A DNA stretch of 64,000 nt from positions 62,001 to 126,000 of the forward strand of contig JARKQJ010000152.1 in the NCBI GenBank assembly GCA_029973955.1, read 5' to 3'. The notes under the pieces were generated by a model. That model made no database searches, was not told where the DNA came from, and saw only the letters and a list, made by a program, of their open reading frames with translations. Positions 44,412 to 55,007 of the stretch are shown piece by piece. Source of the stretch: Paludibaculum sp. (lineage in GTDB: Bacteria > Acidobacteriota > Terriglobia > Bryobacterales > Bryobacteraceae). The stretch's first letter is position 1. Every line of letters begins with the position of its first letter. Made by a program: the position numbers and the translations under genes.

Positions 44412-45622
44412 AATTCCCGATCTATCTCGACAATCACGCCACCACACCCATGGACCCGCGTGTCCTGGATGCCATGCTGCCCTACTTTCAGGATCTCTTC
44501 GGCAACGCCGCCAGCCGCAACCACTCCTTCGGCTGGGCGGCCGAAGAGGCCGTGGAGAAGGCGCGCAAACAGACCGCCGCCCTCATCGGAGCCACTTCGA
44601 AAGAGATCGTCTTCACCAGTGGCGCCACCGAGTCGAACAACCTTGCCATCAAGGGCGCCTTTGAGATGTACGCCCAGAAGGGCAACCACATTATTACGGC
44701 GGCCACTGAGCACAAGGCCGTGCTCGACACCTGCAAGCGCCTCGAAAAGCACGGCGCCCGCGTCACCTACCTCCCGGTGCGCCCCGACGGCCTCATCGAT
44801 CTCGACCTGCTGCGCGAATCCATCACCGACAAGACCATTCTCGTCAGCATCATGTACGGCAACAACGAGATCGGCACCGTCCAGGACATCCCTGAAATCG
44901 GCCGCATCTGCCGTGAACGCGGCGTCCTGCTCCACACCGACGCCACGCAGGCCGTCGGCAAAATCCCGGTGAACGTCAACACCGGCAACATCGACATGCT
45001 CTCCCTCAGCGGCCACAAGATGTACGGCCCCAAGGGCGTCGGCGCCCTCTACGTCCGCCGTAAGAACCCGCGCGTCCAGCTCACCGCCCAGATCGACGGC
45101 GGCGGCCACGAGCGCGGCATGCGCTCCGGCACGCTCAACGTCCCCGGTATCGTCGGCCTCGGCAAGGCCGCCGAACTCAGCCAGCAGCTGCTGCCCGAAG
45201 AGTCCGTCAAGCACGCCGCCATGCGCGACCGTCTGAAGGATCTCCTCACCGCCGAGCTCGACGAGGTCTACATCAACGGCACCATGGAGCACCGCCTGCC
45301 CCATAACCTCAACATCAGCTTCGCTTACGTCGAAGGCGAAAGCCTCCTCATGGGCATCAACGACATCGCCGTCTCCAGCGGCTCCGCCTGCACCTCGGCC
45401 ACCCTCGAACCCAGCTACGTGCTCAAGGCGCTGGGCGCCGGCGACGATCTCGCTCACTCTTCCATCCGCTTCGGCATCGGCCGTTTCACCACCGAAGAGG
45501 AAATCGATTACACCGCGGCCAAAGTCACCGACGTGGTGAAGAAGCTCCGCGAACTCTCGCCCCTCTACGAAATGGTGAAAGAGGGCGTCGATCTCAGCAA
45601 GGTGGAGTGGTCGGCGCACTAA
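44405..45622 (+). CDS. iscS: Cysteine desulfurase IscS
   Basis: 405 residues, class IscS/Nif[15 protein letters not shown] near the start, [11 protein letters not shown], the PLP-lysine in [12 protein letters not shown] (about residue 205) and the catalytic Cys loop [19 protein letters not shown] (about 327). It takes sulfur from cysteine as an enzyme persulfide and passes it to IscU. I start at ATG 44405, overlapping iscR by 7 nt; a longer in-frame start lies inside iscR and is rejected. Confidence 0.95.
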   Translation: MLKFPIYLDNHATTPMDPRVLDAMLPYFQDLFGNAASRNHSFGWAAEEAVEKARKQTAALIGATSKEIVFTSGATESNNLAIKGAFEMYAQKGNHIITAATEHKAVLDTCKRLEKHGARVTYLPVRPDGLIDLDLLRESITDKTILVSIMYGNNEIGTVQDIPEIGRICRERGVLLHTDATQAVGKIPVNVNTGNIDMLSLSGHKMYGPKGVGALYVRRKNPRVQLTAQIDGGGHERGMRSGTLNVPGIVGLGKAAELSQQLLPEESVKHAAMRDRLKDLLTAELDEVYINGTMEHRLPHNLNISFAYVEGESLLMGINDIAVSSGSACTSATLEPSYVLKALGAGDDLAHSSIRFGIGRFTTEEEIDYTAAKVTDVVKKLRELSPLYEMVKEGVDLSKVEWSAH

Positions 45623-45684
45623 TTGGCCACCCTACCTGTTCCCCAAAGTGCGGCAGTCAAATCTAACAGAGGATCCCAGACGAC

Positions 45685-46095
45685 ATGGCATACAGCGACA
45701 AGGTTCTTGACCACTACAACAATCCCCGCAACGTCGGCAGCCTCGACAAGAAGGACCCCGGCGTCGGCACCGGCCTCGTCGGCGCACCCGAGTGCGGCGA
45801 CGTCATGAAGCTTCAGATCAAGGTCAACCCGGACACCGGCATCATCGAAGACGCCAAATTCAAGACCTTCGGCTGCGGCTCCGCCATCGCCAGCTCTTCG
45901 CTGGCCACCGAGATGCTCAAGGGCCGCACCGTCGACGAAGCTCTGCAGATCAAGAACACGGAGATCGTCAACGAACTCAGCCTGCCGCCGGTGAAAATCC
46001 ACTGCTCCGTGCTGGCCGAAGACGCCATCAAGGCCGCCATCTCCGACTACAAAGCCAAAGCGGACGCCAACGCCGGCGCTGTGCAAACGGCGTAA
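45685..46095 (+). CDS. iscU: Iron-sulfur scaffold protein IscU
   Basis: 136 residues. The cluster ligands Cys37 (PECGDV), Cys64 (FGCGSA) and Cys107 (IHCS) are present, with Asp39 after the first. The HscA recognition motif LPPVK (100-104) is intact, matching the hscA gene in the same operon. The start at ATG 45685 follows an AGAGGATC Shine-Dalgarno and gives the family N-terminus MAYSDKVLDHY. Confidence 0.96.
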   Translation: MAYSDKVLDHYNNPRNVGSLDKKDPGVGTGLVGAPECGDVMKLQIKVNPDTGIIEDAKFKTFGCGSAIASSSLATEMLKGRTVDEALQIKNTEIVNELSLPPVKIHCSVLAEDAIKAAISDYKAKADANAGAVQTA

Positions 46096-46147
46096 AATTG
46101 CAGGTAGGGCGCCAGAGTCTGGCGCTCTCCTGAGAGAGAAAACACTC

Positions 46148-46474
46148 ATGCCCGAGATTCACGTTACCCCCAAAGCCGTCGAGAAGATCCGCGCCGCCTT
46201 CGCCAAACAGGGCGTGACGGGCGGCCTCCGCCTCGGCGTGCTCGGCGGCGGCTGCTCCGGCCTTAGTTACCAGTTCCGCTTCGAGCCCAAAGCCCGCCCC
46301 ACGGATCACGTCTTCCACTTCGAAGACGTCGAGGTGTTCGTCGACCCCAAGAGCATCGTTTTCCTCGACGGAATGACCCTCGACTATAAGGAATCGCTGA
46401 TGCAGTCCGGCTTCGCCTTCGACAATCCTCATGCAACCAAGAGCTGCGGCTGCGGAACGTCGTTTTCGGCGTAA
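46148..46474 (+). CDS. iscA: A-type Fe-S carrier IscA
   Basis: 108 residues. The three conserved cysteines are present: Cys36 (GGGCSGL) and the C-terminal CGC (100-102). A-type proteins deliver 2Fe-2S or 4Fe-4S clusters to apoproteins. Its TAA shares a base with the hscB ATG (TAATG), so the genes are coupled. An IscA rather than ErpA identity rests on the operon position. Confidence 0.92.
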   Translation: MPEIHVTPKAVEKIRAAFAKQGVTGGLRLGVLGGGCSGLSYQFRFEPKARPTDHVFHFEDVEVFVDPKSIVFLDGMTLDYKESLMQSGFAFDNPHATKSCGCGTSFSA

Positions 46475-47115
46475 TGGAACACGAACACAATTGCTGGCAG
46501 TGCGGGTCGGCTGACGCCGGCTCCCTGTTCTGCCGCTATTGCAACTCTCTGCAGGCCCCCACACCGGACTACTATCACTTCTTCGGCCTCCCCCGCACTC
46601 TCTCCCTCGACCAGACCCTCCTGCAGGATCGCTTCTACTCCATGAGCCGCCTCCTGCACCCGGATCGCTACACCCGGCGCAGCGACCAGGAAAAGCGCTA
46701 CTCCCTCGAAGCCTCCTCCATCCTCAACGACGCCTACCGCGTCCTGCGCGACCCCATCCGCCGCGCCGAATACGTCCTCAGGGAAGCCGGCTACGAGATC
46801 GGCGAACAGCGCAGCAAAGACGTCCCCCCCGAGTTGCTCGAAGAGGTCTTCGAACTCAACATGGCCCTCGATGAGCTCCGCTCGGGCGACACCGACGTCC
46901 TCCCGCAGCTCGATGAGATGCGCCGCCGTTTCCTCGAGATGCTCGGCGACGTCGACGCCACACTCGAGCAGCACTTCCGCCGCCACGACACCCTCTCCAC
47001 CGACGAGGAACGCAGCCAGGTCCTCGATCGGATCCGCTCCATCCTCCACCGCCGCCGCTACATCCGGAACCTGGTGAGCGAAGTGGACCGCCAACTGACC
47101 TCGCGTAACGCCTAG
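46474..47115 (+). CDS. hscB: Fe-S co-chaperone HscB with N-terminal tetracysteine motif
   Basis: 213 residues. The J-domain (about 33-105) has the HPD motif in RLLHPDRY; the C-terminal helical part binds IscU. It stimulates HscA ATPase and hands it IscU. The unusual part is the N-terminus: CWQC-x9-CRYC (Cys7, 10, 20, 23) followed by SLQAP. This closely resembles the metal-binding N-terminal domain of mitochondrial HSCB, and is absent from E. coli HscB. The overlap with iscA is one base. Confidence 0.93.
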   Translation: MEHEHNCWQCGSADAGSLFCRYCNSLQAPTPDYYHFFGLPRTLSLDQTLLQDRFYSMSRLLHPDRYTRRSDQEKRYSLEASSILNDAYRVLRDPIRRAEYVLREAGYEIGEQRSKDVPPELLEEVFELNMALDELRSGDTDVLPQLDEMRRRFLEMLGDVDATLEQHFRRHDTLSTDEERSQVLDRIRSILHRRRYIRNLVSEVDRQLTSRNA

Positions 47116-47133
47116 CACGCCGCGCTTACCGTC

Positions 47134-48984
<1,851 letters not shown>

Positions 48985-49003
48985 CTCGAGGAACCCCCAC
49001 ACT

Positions 49004-49207
49004 ATGACCTGGAGTGATTTCGAAGACATCGGCATCGCCCTCCAAGAGGCACATCCCGGACTCGACCCGCTCACAGTACGGTTCACTGACCTGCACCGCA
49101 TGGTCACTGAACTGGAAGGCTTCGACGACGACCCGTCCAAGTCCAACGAAGCTAAACTGGAAGCGATCCAAATGGCGTGGCTCGAAGAATTCCAGGACGC
49201 ACAGTAA
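49004..49207 (+). CDS. iscX: IscX/YfhJ iron-binding regulator of the ISC system
   Basis: 67 residues, the family's size. It is rich in acidic residues (WSDFEDIGIALQEAHPGLDP; ELEGFDDDP; EAIQMAWLEEFQD), the acidic patch that binds iron and IscS. It modulates IscS activity as iron supply changes. It directly follows hscA, whereas in E. coli fdx lies between them. The following gene's GTG overlaps its end by 31 nt. Confidence 0.93.
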   Translation: MTWSDFEDIGIALQEAHPGLDPLTVRFTDLHRMVTELEGFDDDPSKSNEAKLEAIQMAWLEEFQDAQ

Positions 49208-50004
49208 TCGCCGCTCTATGGCTTGTTCGGGCCACCGGCGCCCAGGCTCCGCCGCCCGATGCCCGCGCTCTGCTCGAGAAGATGGCCGCCTCCGAGGCCG
49301 CCAACCGCCGCAACTCCGCCTACTTCGTCTTTCGCGAAGACATCCGCTACACGGAACAGCTCCAGGATGGCTCTTTCCGGCGCGACTCCACCGCTACCTA
49401 CGAAGTCTCCATCCTTGAAGGCGAGCCCTACCATCGCCGGACCATGGTGGACGGCAAACCCCTCTCGCCGGTAGACCAGGCCTACGAAGAGAAACGCCTG
49501 CGCGAAGTCGAGGAGTACCGCCGCACCACCCCGCTCGCCGAACGCCGCAAGCGCTACTTCGCCGCCGAGGAGAACCGCTTCAAAGTGGACTCCGCCAACG
49601 TCCTGGCCCACCACAACGCCAGCTATGCCGGCGAGGAGACCTGGGCCGGCCGGCCCTGCTGGGTGGTCGACACCGCGCCGCGGCCCGGCGCGCCCAAACC
49701 CAAGCTGCGTTCCCAATGGAGCCTTTCGCAAAAGATTCGCTACTGGATCGACCAGGAAACCGGCTTCCCCATTCACCTGGTGGCCACGCAACTCTATGAT
49801 TTCATGAACTCCCACAAAGGAACTGTCACCGAAATCTCGTCCAGCCGGCACGAAGGCGTCTGGCTGCTGGACCGCATCCACAGCGAAGGCGCCCGCAAGT
49901 CCGGCGGCGTCAAAGTCATCTACCGGACAGACCAGAGATACTCCGGATACCAGCGTTTCCGCAGCACCACCAACCTCATTTTCGAGCCCGGCCCCGACAA
50001 GTAG
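49177..50004 (+). CDS. Secreted protein of unknown function
   Basis: 275 residues. A signal-like N-terminus (RRIPGRTVIAALWLVRATGAQA) is read from a GTG inside iscX; no ATG is available upstream of conserved sequence, so the exact start is uncertain. The mature part is predicted mostly beta with charged helices (EKMAASEAANRRNSAYFVFREDI; YWIDQETGFPIHLVATQLYD), recalling periplasmic outer-membrane lipoprotein-sorting-like (LolA/MucB fold) folds, but this is weak. Its placement after the isc operon may be accidental. Confidence 0.6.
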   Translation: MARRIPGRTVIAALWLVRATGAQAPPPDARALLEKMAASEAANRRNSAYFVFREDIRYTEQLQDGSFRRDSTATYEVSILEGEPYHRRTMVDGKPLSPVDQAYEEKRLREVEEYRRTTPLAERRKRYFAAEENRFKVDSANVLAHHNASYAGEETWAGRPCWVVDTAPRPGAPKPKLRSQWSLSQKIRYWIDQETGFPIHLVATQLYDFMNSHKGTVTEISSSRHEGVWLLDRIHSEGARKSGGVKVIYRTDQRYSGYQRFRSTTNLIFEPGPDK

Positions 50005-50087
50005 CCTTCCGCCGCAACTTGTTGTTACAATGACAGAAGCGATTGCGCCCCCGGTATCCACCGAGGGCAATCCACCAGGACAAACTA

Positions 50088-50288
50088 ATGGCAAAGCTGA
50101 AGCTGAAGACCCACAAAGGCGCGTCTAAGCGGTTCAAGAAGACCGGAACCGGCAAGGTCGTTCGCAACAAGGCGTTCGCCCGCCACATCCTTACCTCCAA
50201 GAGCCGTTCGCGCAAGCGCCAGCTCCACCAGTCCACGGTCGCCGATCCCGCCGACCAGGCCAAACTGTTGGAGATGCTGCCCTACTAA
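50088..50288 (+). CDS. rpmI: 50S ribosomal protein L35
   Basis: 66 residues, highly basic, with the family signature [20 protein letters not shown] and a C-terminal [21 protein letters not shown] 50088 follows AGGACAA. The infC gene normally found upstream is not here, so the usual infC-rpmI-rplT set is split. A TACAAT at 50026-50031 could be the promoter. Confidence 0.95.
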   Translation: MAKLKLKTHKGASKRFKKTGTGKVVRNKAFARHILTSKSRSRKRQLHQSTVADPADQAKLLEMLPY

Positions 50289-50414
50289 GGGCCTTCCGGC
50301 GTGCGTGCCGGTGCTACAGGCATGTGCCCGCGCCGCCGCCGTAACCCCGCCAGGCTGGCATTTCGCCACCATTCGCCAGGCGGGCATTGATTCACTCACA
50401 CAAGGAGAACAAAC

Positions 50415-50771
50415 GTGCCGAGAGTCAAACGATCTACAAACCGCCGCGATTCCAGGCGGAAAACCCTCAAACTCGCACAAGGCTACTTCCTCACCAAGAG
50501 CAAGCTCTACCGCGCCGCTCAGGAAGCGGTGGAGAAGGCCCTGCGCTATGCCTACGTCGGGCGTCGCCGCAAGAAGCGCGAATACCGCGCGCTCTTCATC
50601 CTGCGCATCAACGCCGGCTGCCGCGCCAATGGCATCAGCTACTCCAAGTTCATCGGCGGCCTCAGAAAGGCTCAGATCGAACTGAACCGCAAGATGCTGG
50701 CAGACCTCGCCGCCAACGAACCTGCGGCCTTCGCCAGCCTCGTGTCCAAAGCCCAGGCGGCACTCGCCTGA
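50415..50771 (+). CDS. rplT: 50S ribosomal protein L20
   Basis: 118 residues, the family length. Conserved basic N-terminus PRVKRSTNRRDSRRKTLKLAQGYF and the RINAGCRANGISYSKFIGGL block. It binds 23S rRNA early in assembly. It starts at GTG 50415 with an AAGGAG Shine-Dalgarno. A 126-nt spacer with a short CCGGC/GCCGG stem separates it from rpmI. Confidence 0.97.
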   Translation: MPRVKRSTNRRDSRRKTLKLAQGYFLTKSKLYRAAQEAVEKALRYAYVGRRRKKREYRALFILRINAGCRANGISYSKFIGGLRKAQIELNRKMLADLAANEPAAFASLVSKAQAALA

Positions 50772-50794
50772 TCCAGTTCGCTGAAGGTGCAACC

Positions 50795-51088
50795 ATGAGT
50801 CCCATTCATGATGAGGAAGAGGATGTCCTGGTACGCCTCGAAGCGCGCCTGGAGTCTGTGCTCGGTGTCGTCTCTGCTCTGAAACAGCGGAATGCGGAGC
50901 TGGAATCCAAGCTCCGCTCCGCTCTCGAAGAGCGCGACGCCGCCGTGGCCGAAGCTGAAAACGCGAACCAGCAGGTTCAATCCGTCCAGCAGGAAGCCGA
51001 ATCTCTCAAGACCCGCCAAAAGCAGGCCGCTTCCCGCATCAAGACACTGCTCACCCAGGTGGAGCAGATGGACCTGCTCTCTGAGTAG
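50795..51088 (+). CDS. ZapB-like coiled-coil protein
   Basis: 97 residues, almost entirely heptad coiled coil (LEARLESVLGVVSALKQRN; AEAENANQQVQSVQQEAESL). The position directly before zapA and the size recall ZapB, which links ZapA-FtsZ rings to the nucleoid, but coiled-coil similarity alone is weak evidence. It lies 23 nt downstream of rplT and 19 nt before zapA. Start ATG 50795. Confidence 0.6.
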   Translation: MSPIHDEEEDVLVRLEARLESVLGVVSALKQRNAELESKLRSALEERDAAVAEAENANQQVQSVQQEAESLKTRQKQAASRIKTLLTQVEQMDLLSE

Positions 51089-51107
51089 CCTAAGGGGGGC
51101 TATCAAC

Positions 51108-51398
51108 GTGGATCCCTCTGCCGACAAGAAACTCGTCCGGGTTACCATCTTCCAGCAGTCTTATACCCTTCGCTCCTCTGGTGATTCCGGCGAAACCGAG
51201 GCTCTGGCCGAGGCGGTGGATTCGCTCATGCATCAGATCGCCTCGCGCGCCGCGGGCGCCGATTCCTCCCGCGTCGCCGTGCTCGCCTGCCTCCATCTGG
51301 CCGACAAGGTGCGGCAGCTCGAAAAGGACTACGACTCGCTCAATGCCCGCATCGCCGGCCTCGACGCTCGCGTGGCGAATATCCTGAAGATCGACTAA
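51108..51398 (+). CDS. zapA: Cell division protein ZapA
   Basis: 96 residues. ZapA pattern: VRVTIFQQSYTLRSSGD (about 9-25) followed by a long helix (ALAEAVDSLMHQIASRAA) and a coiled-coil tail (RQLEKDYDSLNARIAGLDAR). It bundles FtsZ protofilaments at midcell. The GTG at 51108 is chosen because the strong AAGGGGGG Shine-Dalgarno lies 8 nt before it and it gives the family N-terminus; longer frames run antisense-like through the previous gene. Confidence 0.85.
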   Translation: MDPSADKKLVRVTIFQQSYTLRSSGDSGETEALAEAVDSLMHQIASRAAGADSSRVAVLACLHLADKVRQLEKDYDSLNARIAGLDARVANILKID

Positions 51399-51416
51399 CC
51401 CCGCCCGCTTCCAACC

Positions 51417-51450
51417 GCCGCCGCCATGCCCCGCATGCCGGCGGCTTTCT
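51417..51450. terminator. GC-rich hairpin between convergent zapA and lptD
   Basis: GCCGCC...GGCGGC stem followed by TTTCT on the plus strand. It lies 19 nt past the zapA stop and just past the lptD stop on the other strand, so it may serve both. Confidence 0.45.
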
Positions 51451-51465
51451 CGTCTCCGGCCAGCC

Positions 51466-53886
51466 TTAGAACAGCCGGTCCTGCCGCCTCAGCGTCCCGA
51501 AGCTGCCGATATTGGCGATCACCATCGACACGCGCCACTGGTTCTCTCCATTTCTCGTGCCGAAGTTCAAGCGCCGGTACTGGCCGCTGAACGCACAGCA
51601 GTTCGTGTTGTACGTGAGCTGTGTATTCACATACTGCAGAATCTGAGTGGAATAGTCGTAGACCACATAGACCCCCGCGTTCCACCCCCGGCGGCTCTCG
51701 TTGCCCAGCCCGAAAGTGCCGCGGATCTGGTTCGACGCCGGCGCCAGCACCTGCCCCGACGGCGCATTGGCGCAGAAGTGATCCACTTCGCCGGGCCCCA
51801 ACGTGGTCAGGGGAATGCACTTCACCCGCGTATGGCCCATCGAGAAGAAGTAGTTCTCCGACCGTGTGTCGGCCGTGATGCTGCTGTTGGTGAAAGTGCT
51901 CCGCAGCGGATCGTAGTCGGCGCGCCATTCCACGCCCAGGCGCGTCATAGGCTGCGAACGCAGGCTGTTCACAATCGGCGAGTAGCGCCGCGCCTGATCG
52001 AGGAACGCATAGGCGGTCAGCTCCGTGGAACTCAGGAAGACGTTGCGCTGCCCGGGCACCAGCGCCCCGCCGAAATCGGGCTTGAAATAGCGGCGCTGGC
52101 GCAGCTCCCAGGTCAGCCAGTCGCGCACTTCCCCGTCCTTGCTCTTCGTCCACAACCGGTTGGCAAGCGAGTATTCCACCTCGCTCGTATTGGCCAGCAG
52201 TTCCGTCTCGTCATAGCGCACCAGCCGCTGAAAATCCTTGACCCCGGAGACCGCCTTGAACGACGCCCGCGGCTCGATGCTGTGCTTCACCTTGGAGCCC
52301 ATCCACTTCGGCGCGTCGAACACCCGGTGCACCGTGGGCAGAATCAGGTCGGCTGTGAACTGCTGCGTGAAGCGGTGCAGGTTCTTTCCGCTCACCGTCA
52401 ACGGGTCGCCCGGCTGCGAATGCTCTGAAAAGGTGGACCCGTAATAGGTTTCCCGCACGGAGAAAGCCGGCACCAGGTGGATGTCTTTCCAGCGAAACGC
52501 GGTCATGACCTGCGGTTCCAGGTCCATCCGCTCCACGAACTGGCGGGTCTGATACGAGGGCTGGGTGCGCCGCAGCAGTCCGGCGCTCGTCCTCCAACTC
52601 ACCCAGATCGGCAGCACCTTTTCGTTCACTTCCCGGTCCCGGCTGATAAACTCCACCTGCGGCAGTTTGCGGATCAGGATGGTGTCTCCCGGCTGGTCGC
52701 TCTGGAAGTTCTGATGCCGCGTGACCAGGAAGTTCAGATGGTAGGTCGACCAGTCCCTGGAGACCTGGATGACGCTGTTCACTTCCGAGAAGACCGCCTC
52801 GTTGAAACTCTCGGTAAACGCCTGCCGGAAGGCGAAACTGCTCAGGTAGTTGAAGGTGCCCTTGGCGTAGAAGCCGGCCGGCAGGTCCGCCTTGCCCTGA
52901 ATCGCCATCAGGTAACCGCCTTCCTTCTTCACAGTGCCGTCGTCCAGCGTGCGCCCCTTGTCGTTGACGCCGTAGATGTAGGCGTTGAAGTCGGAGTGCT
53001 GGGTGGGCTTGCCGCGAAAGTCGATCATGTTCGACAGCCCGCGCTGCGTGAAGTATTGCGGGCGGTAGAGCACGTCGTAACTGCGATTGATGGCCCAGAA
53101 GTAGCCGACGCCGAACATCATGCCGCGGCGGTTGCTGTTGCCGAAATTCGGGGTCAGGAAGCCGCTGCGCCGCGCGCCGCTCGACAGATCCTTATAGAAA
53201 ACGGGTACATACAGCAGCGGCACGCCCCGCAACTTGAACCAGCTCTTGTACGCCAGCGCGCGGTCGTTGGGGATGATGTCCATCTTGGGCGCGCTGAGGG
53301 TCCACCACGGCTTGACGTCGTCACAGTTCGTGATCACGCCGTCATAGAGGATGTAGCGATCGTTGAACTTTTCCGCCCAATTCCCATGAAACAAAAACGG
53401 TTTCCCCGTGGTAAGAATCCCTGGCCGCGGGTCGATCTTGCCATAGGCCGAGCCTTTCACCTCGTAAAACGTCCCCGTGCCGTTGTTGAGATCGTACTCC
53501 ACGCGGTTCGCCCAGATCTCCTCGCCGCTGGCGAGATTCGCAAAGTAGACATGCCCGCGCGCTTCAGCCAGCCCGTTCTTGTCGCTGTAGTCGATCTCAT
53601 CCGCTTTCAGAAAGTAGTCGACCGACTCCACTTCAGCGTTCTCGCGCAGCCGCCAGTAATCGCCTTCGCGCCTCTGGATGATGCCGCGCACCAGGACGAT
53701 GCCGGGCGGCGGCGGGTCGGGCCGCCGGATGCGCGCTGCCGCCGGCGACTTGGCCGCCGCCCGCGAGGGCAACTGTTGCGGGGGAACTGGAAACTGGGCG
53801 AAGAGGGGAAGAATAGAGGCCGCGGCCCAAAGAAAATATCCGCCCGCTCTCTGCCCACGCCTCAGTGATTCACTGGCTGACTTCAC
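51466..53886 (-). CDS. lptD: LPS-assembly outer-membrane protein LptD
   Basis: 806 residues. Signal-like segment GGYFLWAAASILPLFAQ after a basic lead, a Pro-rich linker, an OstA-type beta-jellyroll (about 70-190; KADEIDYSDKNGLAEARGHV), then a large beta-barrel ending in an aromatic residue (QDRLF), as expected for a Bam substrate. It inserts lipopolysaccharide into the outer leaflet; LptE is not in the window. I start at GTG 53886 so that the signal peptide is near the N-terminus; the longer frame from 53997 adds 37 basic residues and crosses an AT-rich probable promoter. Confidence 0.85.
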   Translation of the reverse strand: MKSASESLRRGQRAGGYFLWAAASILPLFAQFPVPPQQLPSRAAAKSPAAARIRRPDPPPPGIVLVRGIIQRREGDYWRLRENAEVESVDYFLKADEIDYSDKNGLAEARGHVYFANLASGEEIWANRVEYDLNNGTGTFYEVKGSAYGKIDPRPGILTTGKPFLFHGNWAEKFNDRYILYDGVITNCDDVKPWWTLSAPKMDIIPNDRALAYKSWFKLRGVPLLYVPVFYKDLSSGARRSGFLTPNFGNSNRRGMMFGVGYFWAINRSYDVLYRPQYFTQRGLSNMIDFRGKPTQHSDFNAYIYGVNDKGRTLDDGTVKKEGGYLMAIQGKADLPAGFYAKGTFNYLSSFAFRQAFTESFNEAVFSEVNSVIQVSRDWSTYHLNFLVTRHQNFQSDQPGDTILIRKLPQVEFISRDREVNEKVLPIWVSWRTSAGLLRRTQPSYQTRQFVERMDLEPQVMTAFRWKDIHLVPAFSVRETYYGSTFSEHSQPGDPLTVSGKNLHRFTQQFTADLILPTVHRVFDAPKWMGSKVKHSIEPRASFKAVSGVKDFQRLVRYDETELLANTSEVEYSLANRLWTKSKDGEVRDWLTWELRQRRYFKPDFGGALVPGQRNVFLSSTELTAYAFLDQARRYSPIVNSLRSQPMTRLGVEWRADYDPLRSTFTNSSITADTRSENYFFSMGHTRVKCIPLTTLGPGEVDHFCANAPSGQVLAPASNQIRGTFGLGNESRRGWNAGVYVVYDYSTQILQYVNTQLTYNTNCCAFSGQYRRLNFGTRNGENQWRVSMVIANIGSFGTLRRQDRLF

Positions 53887-54143
53887 GATGAAATGCAAAA
53901 AGTCGTGACAAATAACTGGCTTTGTGATACTTAAGTAAAGACGGTATCGCCGGGCGCATGCCTCGGAACGCCTGCGGCGTGAAAAAGCAAGGCTCAAGGC
54001 TCAACCCTATCACGAGCTGAGAGGGCCCCGCAAGAAGGGCTCCCCCCTCCAAAATGGAGCGGGCAACTCCCCAGGGTGAGCAGAGAGAAATCGGTCGGAC
54101 TCCCAGTCGCCGGCCAGACTTGCATCTATGGAGGATGAAGAGC
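53887..54143. other. Divergent intergenic region upstream of lptD and RDD genes
   Basis: 257 nt. The left 60 nt is AT-rich (around 53890-53945) and holds the probable lptD promoter. The right part (about 53990-54110) is GC-rich and has nested stems, including CTCCA-AAA-TGGAG near 54045-54060 inside GCCCCGC...GCGGGC, which could be an RNA leader of the RDD gene. I match it to no known riboswitch. Confidence 0.35.
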
Positions 54144-55004
54144 ATGCGTTGCCGTTATTGCGGAGTCGAGAACCCCGAAATCGAACTGCGTTGCAGCAAG
54201 TGCCAGCGCCGTCTGACACCCATCGACGCCACCCGCCCGGAGCAGCGTTTCCCTTACGTGGAGACCGCCGCCGCGCCTGCTCTGCATGTGGGGCCGGCAG
54301 CGCCGGAATCGCCACGCCCGCGCCTCGCCGCGGTCAAAACCGAGGGCGGTTCGCGCACCGCCGCGCCGGTCCAGCCAGCCTTGTTTCCTTACCGTGAGAA
54401 CCTGCGCGTCGTGGGCCGCGACGCGCAGCCCGCGCCGTCGCCTCTCAAGAGGCCGGTAGAACTGCCGCGCGCCACTCAAAAACGGAGAGACCTCCTCGCG
54501 GGCCAGGGTGCTTTCGATTTTGAGACGCCCGCTCCGCCGTCGCGCCCTTTAACCCGTGAGATCCACCGCCGGACCGACTTCGCCGTCGCCCCGCTCCACC
54601 TCCGCGCCATGGCGACCGTCTTTGACGCCGGCCTCGCCGTCGGCTTCACCGCTTTCTTCCTCTGCGTCGTCCGCCTCTGCCTGGGCTCGCTGCCCACGCA
54701 GTCCCCATTCCTGATCGCCTACGGAGTGGCGGCCATCTCGGTCTACGTCTTCTACAAGCTGCTTTGGTGCGCCGCTGGCCGCCCCAGCCTGGGACTCCAG
54801 GGCGCGCATCTCCACATCGTCAGCTTCGACGGCCTCCGGCCCACCCCCGCGCAGCGCTTCATGCGCCTCTTCGCGGGGTGCCTCAGCGTCGCCAGCGCCG
54901 GCATGGGCGTGGTCTGGGCTCTGTCCGACCAGGAATCTCTCACCTGGCACGACCACATCTCCCAGACCATGCTGACCCACCAACCGCCGGAAGAGGAATT
55001 CTAA
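54144..55004 (+). CDS. RDD family membrane protein with N-terminal zinc ribbon
   Basis: 286 residues. N-terminal zinc ribbon CRYCGVENPEIELRCSKC (Cys at about 3, 6, 17, 20), a Pro-rich disordered linker to about 155, then an RDD domain (about 165-285) with two to three helices (ATVFDAGLAVGFTAFFLCVV; FLIAYGVAAISVYVFY) and SLGLQGAHLHIVS. RDD proteins are small membrane proteins of unclear, possibly transport, role. I start at ATG 54144, with GGAGG 9 nt upstream; ATG 54135 is too close to it. Confidence 0.8.
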   Translation: MRCRYCGVENPEIELRCSKCQRRLTPIDATRPEQRFPYVETAAAPALHVGPAAPESPRPRLAAVKTEGGSRTAAPVQPALFPYRENLRVVGRDAQPAPSPLKRPVELPRATQKRRDLLAGQGAFDFETPAPPSRPLTREIHRRTDFAVAPLHLRAMATVFDAGLAVGFTAFFLCVVRLCLGSLPTQSPFLIAYGVAAISVYVFYKLLWCAAGRPSLGLQGAHLHIVSFDGLRPTPAQRFMRLFAGCLSVASAGMGVVWALSDQESLTWHDHISQTMLTHQPPEEEF

Positions 55005-55007
55005 ACC

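Noticed and set aside
44111..45619. A 502-codon minus-strand frame opposite iscS
   Set aside because: Antisense shadow; iscS motifs are intact on the plus strand.
53970..54130. TPP or c-di-AMP riboswitch upstream of the RDD gene
   Set aside because: A CTGAGA-like string and some stems recall these families, but the required motif order does not fit either one.
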